Of a DNA stretch of 44,242 nucleotides, positions 25,451-36,494 are shown piece by piece. Location of the stretch: positions 1-44,242 of the forward strand of contig NZ_OBDY01000004.1 of the NCBI RefSeq assembly GCF_900215205.1. The letters are read 5' to 3'. The first letter of the stretch is position 1, and the number at the start of each line of letters is the position of its first letter. This stretch comes from Paractinoplanes atraurantiacus. GTDB lineage: Bacteria; Actinomycetota; Actinomycetes; Mycobacteriales; Micromonosporaceae. The notes under the pieces are model-generated. The model saw nothing but the letters and a program-made list of their open reading frames with translations, ran no database searches and was not told the DNA's origin. The position numbers and the translations under genes are program-made.

Positions 25451-26899
25451 GCTTCGGAGGTCCGGCGCGCTCTGGGCGGCCGGGCTTCGGAGGGCCGGCG
25501 CGCTCTGGCCGGTGGGGCCGGAGCGGCGGAGGCGGGCCGCGGCCGATGAGAGCCACGTGCCGGGCACCGGGGTCGGCTCCGGCTGCTGGGTCCAGGGGGC
25601 CGCGCGCAGCGGCTCTTCCATGCCGAAGACGGCGTCGACGCGTTTCTGGGCGCGCCGGCCGAGTTTCTGACCCGGCTGCTCGACGAAGCGGTAGGCGAAC
25701 GAGCTGAGGGCGAGGGTGCCGGCGATGAAGGCGCTTCCCACGACAATCCACCCGAACGCCGAGTCGATCACCTCGTCCGGTGTGATGTGCAGGACGACGT
25801 TCATCACCGCGATGTGGGTCAGGTAGACCGAGAAGCTGATCGCGCCGAGCCAGGTCAGCACGGCCGGCATGGGCTTGCCGCGCAGCGCGAAGGCCAGACC
25901 GAAGCTGCCCGCCACGGCGATCGAGACGAGGGTCCAGCGGACCAGCTCGGTGCGCTGGCCGGTGTGCAGCCAGTTGGTGAGCACGCAGCAGACGAAGACG
26001 GTGCTCAGGGCCGCGATGGCCGCCCGGCGGCCGGTCTGCCCGTGCTGAAGCCGGTAGATGACCGTGCCCGCGAACATCACCGACAGCATGAGCACGGCCT
26101 GCCAGGACGAGGTGGCGACGACCGTCTTGGTGGCGTGTCCGTTGACCATCGGCAGCAGGACGAGGCCGATCCCGGCCGCCCCGGCGGCCAGCACGAGGAC
26201 GCGGCGGCCCTGGAAATAGGCGTACAGGCTGGCCGCGAGCACCAGGACCAGCAGCGCGGCCAGGGCCCGCCGGTGGGCGAAGGCCGCACCCAGCAGCCCG
26301 TCGGGCAGCCGGGTGCCGGCCACGATCGCGAGCACCGCGAGGCCGGCCGCCCACCAGGCGCTGAGCCGGTGCAGGCCCCAGACGAAGAGCCCGGCCACGA
26401 TCAGGTAGAAGGCCATCTCGAAGGAGAGGGTCCAGAACGGTGTGATCAGGCCGCCGATGCCGACGAAGTCCTGGAGCATCGTGACCTGGCCGAGGACCGC
26501 GGTGATGGTCTCGGCGCCCATGGTCTTGTTGAGCGGCATGAAGCCGAGGGCCATGAAGAGCCCGACCGTGACGATGGCGAACAGATAGGTCGGGTAGATC
26601 CGGAACAGCCGCCCGATCCAGAACTTGCGCAGGGAGCCGTGCCGCTCCAGGGACATCGGGATGACGTAGCCGCTCACCAGGAAGAAGAGCAGAACCCCGT
26701 ACTTGCCGAAGTCGAAGTAGCTGTAGATCTGGAGGTGCCGCTCACGCCCGAGCACGAAGGGGCTCAGGTGGAACAGGGCCACGGTGGCCGCGGCGAAGCC
26801 GCGAAGCGCGTCGAGCCAGGCCATGCGCTGCCCCTTGGGGGCGCTGACCGGTGCGCTGGCGGGTGCGGCGCCGACCGGCGCACTCAAGATCTCAGACAT
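25262..26899 (-). CDS. Acyltransferase-3 family membrane protein (OafA/YrhL-like) with a grafted tail
   Basis: A 545-residue polytopic membrane acyltransferase. The opening MAWLDALRGFAAATVALFHL is the family's first helix with its conserved Arg/His, and FFLVSGYVIP, RLFRIYPTY, FWTLSFEMAFYL follow. Such enzymes O-acetylate or acylate surface sugars or antibiotics. The family domain ends near residue 420. The last 90 or so residues are low-complexity and come from 33-bp repeats plus antisense of the duplicated transferase fragment. ATG 26899 is chosen, but Met 26 codons on (26824) with AAGGGGC upstream is an alternative. A hairpin precedes the first start. Confidence 0.85.
   Translation of the reverse strand: MSEILSAPVGAAPASAPVSAPKGQRMAWLDALRGFAAATVALFHLSPFVLGRERHLQIYSYFDFGKYGVLLFFLVSGYVIPMSLERHGSLRKFWIGRLFRIYPTYLFAIVTVGLFMALGFMPLNKTMGAETITAVLGQVTMLQDFVGIGGLITPFWTLSFEMAFYLIVAGLFVWGLHRLSAWWAAGLAVLAIVAGTRLPDGLLGAAFAHRRALAALLVLVLAASLYAYFQGRRVLVLAAGAAGIGLVLLPMVNGHATKTVVATSSWQAVLMLSVMFAGTVIYRLQHGQTGRRAAIAALSTVFVCCVLTNWLHTGQRTELVRWTLVSIAVAGSFGLAFALRGKPMPAVLTWLGAISFSVYLTHIAVMNVVLHITPDEVIDSAFGWIVVGSAFIAGTLALSSFAYRFVEQPGQKLGRRAQKRVDAVFGMEEPLRAAPWTQQPEPTPVPGTWLSSAAARLRRSGPTGQSAPALRSPAAQSAPDLRSSAGPSAPDRRGQLYGARHGQQQPDGDGHDWQGRRAHPAEDRYQDAGGPFGHRHSADFGLPGR
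25428..25517. repeat. 33-bp tandem units at the acyltransferase 3' end
   Basis: Units at 25428-25460 and 25461-25493, and most of a third from 25494, share CCGGCGCGCTC...GCTTCGGAGG. The first unit contains the stop of the duplicated transferase fragment; later units have lost it. On the minus strand they encode SAPDLRSSAGP-type 11-mers of the acyltransferase tail. Confidence 0.8.
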
Positions 26900-26901
26900 G
26901 G

Positions 26902-26929
26902 CTCCGCGCACGATAATGGCGGCGCGGAG
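26902..26929 (-). promoter_or_regulatory. Hairpin over the acyltransferase translation start
   Basis: On the minus strand CTCCGCGC (complement of 26922-26929), a 12-nt loop and GCGCGGAG (complement of 26902-26909) form an 8-bp stem. Its 3' arm contains the only GGAG just before ATG 26899. Further upstream ATAGCG-CTC-CGCTAT (26970-26984) is a perfect 6-bp dyad that could be an operator. Confidence 0.4.
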
Positions 26930-27030
26930 ATCTCCCCACCCCGGTTCAACGTCGATACGTAGCCGTCCTATAGCGCTCCGCTATTCACCCTGTTCATTTG
27001 CTGTGCGCGCCGGCGCCGCTGTTGAAAAGA

Positions 27031-27918
27031 TCACTGCGATTCGTTACCGGCGTTTAACATGGCGGCCAGGCGAGCGGCCGGCTCACCCCCTGTGAGCTGC
27101 TCCGGAATGCGCAGAAGCTCTATCCGGTGCACGAGCCGGGGCACGGCGATCGGCACCGCGGCCAGACCCGGGTGGGCCGCCACCGCCGGCTCGGGCAGGA
27201 CCGCCAGTCCGTGCCCGGCGGCGATCAGCCCGGTCAGCACGGTCACGTCGGCGCCGTCGTACCGCAGCCCCGGCCGGAGCCCGTCGACCGGCAGGCGGCC
27301 GAACGGCGCTACGTCCGGCGCGTCGATCCAATAGGCGTCGGCCAGATCGCTCAGCTCCACCGCCCGGCGGCGCGCGACCGGATGGTCGACCGGGACGGCC
27401 ACCACGGCCGGACTCTCGGTGACGCCGGCCGCCCGGGCAGCGCCGGCGTCGGGCAGCCGCAGCGGGTCGCTGGGCGCGGTGAAACCGTCGGCCAGGCCCA
27501 GGTCGGCCTCGCCGGTGGCGACGCTCGCGACGACCTGGTCACGGCCGGCGATCCGGAGCCGGGCGGAGAGACGGGCCGATTCGGTACGCAGCCGGGCCAG
27601 CGCCCCGGCCAGCTCCGGGTGCCAGGCCAGGGGTGTGAGGGCGACGATCAGCCGGCCCGGTGGGGCGATCACCCTCGTCACGTCGGCGCGGGCGGCCTCC
27701 AGGCGTACGAGAAGAAGCGAAGCGTGATGTCGCAACCTCTTCCCCGCCGGGGTGAGAGTGACCGGGCGCCTGGTCAGCAATGGGGTGCGCAAGTCGGCCT
27801 CGAGGGCGGCTATCTGCTGCGAGACCGCCGACTGGGTGTAGCGGAGCCGGTCGGCGGCCGCGCTGAACGAGCCGGTGTCGGCGACGGCCAGGAACGTGCG
27901 CAGCAGGTGGGGGTCCAC
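27031..27918 (-). CDS. LysR-family transcriptional regulator
   Basis: A 295-residue LysR protein. The helix-turn-helix is TGSFSAAADRLRYTQSAVSQ and the effector domain runs from about residue 80. I prefer GTG 27918, since it gives the standard VDPHLLRTFLAVADTG opening and has TAGCAT seven nt before it; the ATG at 27951 would add eleven residues. It is divergent from the amidotransferase-like gene by 71 bp and may control it. The acyltransferase gene follows 131 bp downstream on the same strand. Confidence 0.88.
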   Translation of the reverse strand: MDPHLLRTFLAVADTGSFSAAADRLRYTQSAVSQQIAALEADLRTPLLTRRPVTLTPAGKRLRHHASLLLVRLEAARADVTRVIAPPGRLIVALTPLAWHPELAGALARLRTESARLSARLRIAGRDQVVASVATGEADLGLADGFTAPSDPLRLPDAGAARAAGVTESPAVVAVPVDHPVARRRAVELSDLADAYWIDAPDVAPFGRLPVDGLRPGLRYDGADVTVLTGLIAAGHGLAVLPEPAVAAHPGLAAVPIAVPRLVHRIELLRIPEQLTGGEPAARLAAMLNAGNESQ

Positions 27919-27989
27919 ATCAGGGATGCTAATGCCAGCGTCAGCAGACATCGTTGGACCTGATGCTCCGGCGGGCCGAGGATGAGTGC

Positions 27990-28685
27990 ATGATTGCGAT
28001 TGCCCTGGTGGGAGACCGGTCGCCGGCCGTGCGGGCGCACTCCCGGATTCCGAGGATCATCGACGCGCTGCGGGAGCGGGAGCAGGTCGATCTCGACGTG
28101 TACTGGGTGCCCACGCCGGAGGCGGTCGATCCGGCCGTGCTCCGGGGGTACGCGGGGATCTGGCTGACGCCCGGCAGCCCGTACCGCAGCGAAGCCGGCG
28201 CCGTCACCGCGGCCCGGACCGCCCGCGAGGAGGGCATTCCGTTCCTGGGCACGTGCGGCGGATTCCAGCACGCCATGCTCGAGTTCGCGCGCGACGTCTG
28301 CGCGATGCCCGGCGCCCGGCACGCGGAGAACGGTCACGACGGGGACGAGGCCCTGATCGCCGAGCTGTCCTGCTCGCTGGCCGGGCACGAGGGCGCGGTC
28401 GACCTGACGCCGGGCTCACTGATCGAGTCGCTGCTGGGCGGCGCCCGGACGATCGAGCGCTACCACTGCTCTTACGGCATCGCGCCGGGCTACATCGAGG
28501 TGCTGCGCGAGCACGGCATGCGCTTCACCGGCGCCGACGACAACGGCGACGTCCGGGTGGCCGAGCTTCCCGGCCACCCGTTCTACCTGGCCACGCTCTT
28601 TCAGCCGGAGCTGGCGGGCGACGGCTCCGATCCCCACCCGGTGATCCGCGGATTCACGAGGGCGGCGGCTCAGGCCACGACCTGA
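27990..28685 (+). CDS. CTP-synthase C-terminal-like (class I glutamine amidotransferase) protein
   Basis: A 231-residue stand-alone protein resembling the glutaminase half of CTP synthase. The nucleophile elbow is LGTCGGFQH with Cys89. The usual HPE triad element reads FQPEL, so Gln205 replaces the catalytic His while Glu207 is kept. Either it lacks glutaminase activity or this is a trait of its subfamily (annotated elsewhere as CTP-synthase C-terminal-region-related protein). ATG 27990 has GAGGATG upstream; the ATG at 27954 lacks one. It converges on the GGDEF gene with a 16-bp overlap. Confidence 0.8.
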   Translation: MIAIALVGDRSPAVRAHSRIPRIIDALREREQVDLDVYWVPTPEAVDPAVLRGYAGIWLTPGSPYRSEAGAVTAARTAREEGIPFLGTCGGFQHAMLEFARDVCAMPGARHAENGHDGDEALIAELSCSLAGHEGAVDLTPGSLIESLLGGARTIERYHCSYGIAPGYIEVLREHGMRFTGADDNGDVRVAELPGHPFYLATLFQPELAGDGSDPHPVIRGFTRAAAQATT

Positions 28686-30196
28686 TCACGGCCGTTCTCC
28701 TTGGCCGCGTACAGGTGGGCGTCGGCCCGGGCCAGCGCCGTCCGGGCGTCGTCGCCGGGGCGCAGCGCGGTCAGGCCGATGCTGGTGGTGACCCGCAGGC
28801 CGGCCGCGATCCCGGACCAGTCGTAGGCGGCCACCGCCGCCCGCACCTGCTCGCAGATGGTCAGCGCCCGCGCGGGATCGAGCGACAGGAAGAGCACGAA
28901 CTCCTCGCCGCCGTGCCGGGCCGCGTGGCCGTGCGGCTCGACGATGGCTCGCAGCATGTCGCCGACGCGGCGCAGCACGCTGTCGCCGGCCTCGTGCGAG
29001 AAGGTGTCGTTCACCCGCTTGAAGTGGTCGAGGTCGAGGATGGCCACGCTCATCGGGGACACGCCGGCGGCCAGCGCCGCGGCCAGGTGCTCGTCGGAGC
29101 GGCGCCGGTTCCACAGGCCGGTCAGCGCGTCCCGTTCGGCCAGCTCGCGGAAACGCTCCCGGTCGCGGCGGGCCTCGTCGATCGCGAAGCGGGCCTGGGT
29201 GACCGAGGCCAGGGCCTCGCTCTGCTCGGTGCGGCGCACCGTCCACGCCTGGTGGAACTCGACCATCTCGCGGTACGCGCTCTCGAAGTTGCCGAGGTCG
29301 GCGTGGCAGGTGGCCAGCAGCTGCAGGGCGATCGCGTCCATCTCGGGCACGTCGTCGCGCCGGGTCAGCTCGCGGCAGCGCTCGAGCAGGGCCAGCGCCC
29401 CCGGCACGTCGCCCTCGGCCCGCTTGATCTCGGCGAACGTGATCAGGCAGGCCGGCACGGCGTCGACGTCGGTGGACGGCGCGTGGGCCAGCGCGTCCTC
29501 GAGGATCCGGGTGGCAAGGCTGATCTGCCCGTCGGCCATCAGGACCCGGGCCACGGTGTCGGCGCAGGAGGTGTTCAGCGGGTGCCCGGAGCGGGCGCTG
29601 TGCTCCTGCATCTGCCGGGCCAGCCGCCGCGCGGTCGGCTGGTCGTTCTCCCGGAAGCAGGACCAGGCCCAGTTGTTGAGGTTGGCGGTGATCAGGTCGG
29701 GGTGGCCGAGCCGGTCGGCCAGCCGCTGGGCGACCCGGTACTCCTCGTGCGAGACCCGGCCCAGCCGCTGGTCGTTGACCTGGGCGGCCAGGATGACGGC
29801 GTGGTCGACCCGCAGGCCGAGCGGGTCGTCCTCGGTGAGCAGCCGGTCCGCCTCGTAGGCGTGCTTGACCGCCTCGGCGTTGTCGCCGAGCCGCCACAGA
29901 CCACCGGCGATGACCGCGTGCGCCTTGGCCACCACGAGCCGGTCGCCGGCGGCGCTCAGCTCGGCGTGCGCGGCCTTGATGCCCTGGTTCTGCCGCCCAC
30001 CGCGGTTGTCCACGTCGGCCACGACCAGCCGGGCCAGCGCCGCGTACTGCCGGTCGCCGGCCGCGAGAGCCCGCTGTTCCAGGGCCCGGGCCCGGTCGGC
30101 GAGGCCGGCGTGACTCGCGTAGACCGCACCGACCAGCGCGGTCAGCTCCTCCTCGAACCCGTTCCGGGCCGGGAGGCGTACGGCGGCTTCACGCAT
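28670..30196 (-). CDS. Diguanylate cyclase with N-terminal TPR-like region
   Basis: A 508-residue soluble protein. Residues about 1-330 are helical and TPR-like (repeated Ala-rich helix pairs such as LATRILEDALAHAP). A short coiled linker (FAIDEARRDRERFRELAERD) leads into a GGDEF domain with DALTGLWNRRR, LDLDHFKRVND and an intact GGEEF at 429-433, so it should make cyclic di-GMP. The RxxD inhibitory site is absent, so product feedback there is not expected. No membrane segment is seen. ATG 30196 was chosen because upstream frame is non-family sequence. Confidence 0.9.
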   Translation of the reverse strand: MREAAVRLPARNGFEEELTALVGAVYASHAGLADRARALEQRALAAGDRQYAALARLVVADVDNRGGRQNQGIKAAHAELSAAGDRLVVAKAHAVIAGGLWRLGDNAEAVKHAYEADRLLTEDDPLGLRVDHAVILAAQVNDQRLGRVSHEEYRVAQRLADRLGHPDLITANLNNWAWSCFRENDQPTARRLARQMQEHSARSGHPLNTSCADTVARVLMADGQISLATRILEDALAHAPSTDVDAVPACLITFAEIKRAEGDVPGALALLERCRELTRRDDVPEMDAIALQLLATCHADLGNFESAYREMVEFHQAWTVRRTEQSEALASVTQARFAIDEARRDRERFRELAERDALTGLWNRRRSDEHLAAALAAGVSPMSVAILDLDHFKRVNDTFSHEAGDSVLRRVGDMLRAIVEPHGHAARHGGEEFVLFLSLDPARALTICEQVRAAVAAYDWSGIAAGLRVTTSIGLTALRPGDDARTALARADAHLYAAKENGRDQVVA

Positions 30197-30242
30197 GCCC
30201 CACCTTCGGCGGCGCGACCGCGAGCTTGAGCTTTTCCCGGGG

Positions 30243-30710
30243 TCAGCGCAGGAAACCGAGGGCGTCGGCGTAATAGAGCGAGCCTTCGAGGTGGAAGGCG
30301 ATCTGCCGCGGCGACCAGGCATCGCCGTCACGGCGGTCCAGGGCGGCCGGGCCGGCGGCCCGCAGGCGCAGCTCGTAGAGCTGGGCCAGCCGGCTCAGGC
30401 GGCTGCGGGCCTCGTCGAGATCCTCGGCGGTGAACGGGGCCAGGTCGGCGGCCGTGGTGATCGCCGAGGCGTGCCAGTGGTCGGGAATCGTGGGCACGCC
30501 GGCCAGGCGCGCCTCGATCTCCGCCAGGTGGTCGATCAGATGGTCGGTGATCCGCCGGACCGCCTTGTGCGGCGTGTAGACGCGGTCGTCCACCGGACGG
30601 GGGACGCCATCCCACGCGGGCCAGGTGGCGGCCCGCGCGAGACACGCTTCGATCATCGTGGTGACCACGTCCGCCGGGTGGCGGCCGTCGGTCTCAGGGG
30701 TGTCGGTCAT
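30243..30710 (-). CDS. DinB-superfamily protein
   Basis: A 155-residue four-helix DinB-like protein. Candidate metal-ligand histidines are in TDHLIDHLAEIEARL and SPRQIAFHLEGSLYYAD. Members are often thiol-dependent (mycothiol or bacillithiol) metalloenzymes, but no substrate can be assigned. It starts at ATG 30710 and ends 46 bp before the GGDEF gene on the same strand, so the two could share a transcript. Confidence 0.75.
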   Translation of the reverse strand: MTDTPETDGRHPADVVTTMIEACLARAATWPAWDGVPRPVDDRVYTPHKAVRRITDHLIDHLAEIEARLAGVPTIPDHWHASAITTAADLAPFTAEDLDEARSRLSRLAQLYELRLRAAGPAALDRRDGDAWSPRQIAFHLEGSLYYADALGFLR

Positions 30711-30753
30711 GGCCCCATGAGACCGTGCCGATCGTTCGGCGCCGGCCGAACGG

Positions 30754-34727
<3,974 letters not shown>

Positions 34728-34750
34728 TTCTGACTCCTCGTCGAACGATT

Positions 34751-34770
34751 AGGAAACTTTCCTGAAAGTT
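34751..34770. promoter_or_regulatory. Nested inverted repeats at the chitinase transcription start
   Basis: AGGAAACTTTCCT (34751-34763) is a 6-bp dyad with a one-base centre, and AACTTTC-CT-GAAAGTT (34755-34770) is a perfect 7-bp dyad overlapping it. They sit between the promoter and the GTG, where a repressor would block transcription. Confidence 0.5.
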
Positions 34771-34781
34771 CAGTGAAGGAG

Positions 34782-34811
34782 ACGGTAGTCACAGATATTC
34801 ACAGTCGTCAA
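34782..34811 (-). promoter_or_regulatory. Chitinase promoter
   Basis: On the minus strand TTGACG (complement of 34806-34811), an 18-nt spacer and TACCGT (complement of 34782-34787) precede the nested dyads. This predicts a leader of about 45 nt with the ribosome site near its end. Confidence 0.45.
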
Positions 34812-34902
34812 GACAAGGTGAAGGGATTACGCAAAGGCTTAACTTTGCGGAGCGGACCGCTACGGGGTGCACATCCACGGATACAACGCGTAGTCTTCCG
34901 TC

Positions 34903-34950
34903 ATGACCATCTTCGACGTCGTAGCCACCGAGCCCGCGCGCCGCCGATGA
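34903..34950 (+). CDS. 15-residue leaderless upstream ORF
   Basis: ATG 34903 opens MTIFDVVATEPARRR and stops at TGA 34948-34950, overlapping the DUF429 ATG (34947) as ATGA. TAGTCT (34891-34896) lies exactly six nt before its ATG, so the transcript should begin at this codon. The DUF429 gene has no ribosome site of its own, so coupling through this mini-ORF would explain its translation. The peptide may be a translational lead-in only. Confidence 0.5.
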   Translation: MTIFDVVATEPARRR

Positions 34951-35624
34951 CCGTCCGAGTTATCGGCGTCGATGCCTACGCTCTCGGCTGGGTCGGGGTC
35001 GAGCTCCGCGACGGCGCCTTCGGGCGGGCCGTCCTGGCCTCCACCCTGTACGAGATAGTCGCCGGCAGCTCCGGCGCGTCGGTGATCGGTGTGGACATCC
35101 CGCTCGGCATGCTCCCCGACACCTGGCGCGCGGCCGACACCCTCGCCGCCGACCAGCTCGGGCCCCGCCGCGGCAGCGTCTTCCGCGTGCCGCCCCGCGC
35201 CGTCTGGCAGGAGTCCGACTTCGCCGCGGCCAACCGGCTCTGCCGGGAGCTGACCGGGGCCGGGCTCAGCCGGCAGTCCTGGGCCCTGCGGCCCAAACTG
35301 CTCGAGGCCAACGCGATCTGGGAACGCCACCCGGGCCTGCTCTTCGAGGCGCACCCCGAGGTCTCGTTCCGCACGATGGCGGGCGAGCCCCTGCAGTACG
35401 CCAAGAAGACCTGGACCGGTCAGGCCCGCCGCCGTGAGCTGCTCGCCCGCAACGGGATCGTGCTGCCCGACGGGATCGGCCCGGCCGGGCAGGCCCCGCC
35501 GGACGACATCCTGGACGCGGCCGCCGTCGCCTGGTCGGCCCACCGGATGGCGACCGGGACGGCCCTGAGCCACCCGTCGCCGCCCGAGGAGAACAACGGC
35601 TCCAAGATCGCGATCTGGTACTAA
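34947..35624 (+). CDS. DUF429-family protein
   Basis: A 225-residue protein of the DUF429 family, predicted RNase H-like fold with acidic residues on the first strand (VIGVDAYALGWVG) and in VIGVDIPLGMLPD. EAHPEVSFRTMAG and PPDDILDAAAVAWSA are conserved-looking stretches. A nuclease role is often proposed but the function is unknown. ATG 34947 overlaps the stop of the 15-codon ORF. It converges on proC with a 4-bp overlap. Confidence 0.85.
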   Translation: MTVRVIGVDAYALGWVGVELRDGAFGRAVLASTLYEIVAGSSGASVIGVDIPLGMLPDTWRAADTLAADQLGPRRGSVFRVPPRAVWQESDFAAANRLCRELTGAGLSRQSWALRPKLLEANAIWERHPGLLFEAHPEVSFRTMAGEPLQYAKKTWTGQARRRELLARNGIVLPDGIGPAGQAPPDDILDAAAVAWSAHRMATGTALSHPSPPEENNGSKIAIWY

Positions 35625-36436
35625 CTCGACATCTCGGTGGCGATCGCGCGGGCGCGGTCGCGGGCGGCCTCGAGCGCGGTCAGGAACGCGGCGCGCACGC
35701 CGTGGACCTCGAGCTCGCGGATGGCCGAGATGGTCGTGCCGGCCGGCGAGGTGACCGCCTCGCGCAGCTTGACCGGGTGCTCGCCCGAATCGCGGAGCAT
35801 GGTGGCCGAGCCGATGGCGGTCTGCACGACCAGCTCGTGCGCCACCTGGCGGGGCAGGCCGAGCAGGATGCCGGCGTCGATCATCGCCTCGACCAGCAGG
35901 TAGAAATAGGCCGGGCCGGAGCCGGACAGCGCGGTCACCGCGTCCTGCTGCGACTCGGGGACCCGCAGCGTGCGGCCGAGCGGGCGGAAGATCTCCTCGA
36001 CGACGGTCAGGTGCTCGACCGTCGCGTACGGGCCCGGGGAGATCACGGTCATCGCCTGGTCGACCAGGGCCGGCGTGTTGGTCATGACCCGCACGATCGG
36101 GATGCCACCGGGCAGGCGATCGGCGAAGAAGCTCGTCGGCAGGCCCGCGCAGAGCGAGACGACCAGCGTCTCCGGCGGCACCTTGGAGCCGAAGTCGTCC
36201 AGCAGCTTGCCCGCGTCCTGCGGCTTCACCGCGACCAGCAGCACGTCGGCCTGGGTCACCGCGGTCAGGTTGAGCACCGGGCGGATGCCGTACCGGTCGG
36301 CCAGCTCCGACGCCCGCTCCGGGCGGCGGGTCGTGGCCAGCAGCTGCTGGGCCGGCCAGCCCGAGCGCAGCAGTCCGGACAGGACCAGCTCGCCGAGCTT
36401 GCCCGCGCCGATCACGGCCACCGTCTGCTTCGTCAT
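35621..36436 (-). CDS. proC: Pyrroline-5-carboxylate reductase
   Basis: A 271-residue NAD(P)H enzyme for the last step of proline synthesis. The Rossmann motif VAVIGAGKLGELVLSG opens it, VAVKPQD is the family's second strand motif and ALSGSGPAYFYLLVEAMIDAG is the dimer and substrate region, with SPAGTT following. ATG 36436 is clear. It is downstream of pfkA but the 36455-36480 terminator separates them. Confidence 0.95.
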   Translation of the reverse strand: MTKQTVAVIGAGKLGELVLSGLLRSGWPAQQLLATTRRPERASELADRYGIRPVLNLTAVTQADVLLVAVKPQDAGKLLDDFGSKVPPETLVVSLCAGLPTSFFADRLPGGIPIVRVMTNTPALVDQAMTVISPGPYATVEHLTVVEEIFRPLGRTLRVPESQQDAVTALSGSGPAYFYLLVEAMIDAGILLGLPRQVAHELVVQTAIGSATMLRDSGEHPVKLREAVTSPAGTTISAIRELEVHGVRAAFLTALEAARDRARAIATEMSS

Positions 36437-36454
36437 ACCCGCCCCTTGAAAGAA

Positions 36455-36480
36455 AGAGGGCGGCCTCGCGGCCGCCCTCT
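36455..36480 (-). terminator. Rho-independent terminator of pfkA
   Basis: AGAGGGCGGCC (36455-36465), TCGC loop and GGCCGCCCTCT (36470-36480) form a perfect 11-bp stem. On the minus strand it is followed by TTCTTTC, a real T-rich tract. Confidence 0.85.
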
Positions 36481-36494
36481 GACAAAGCCGTAGC

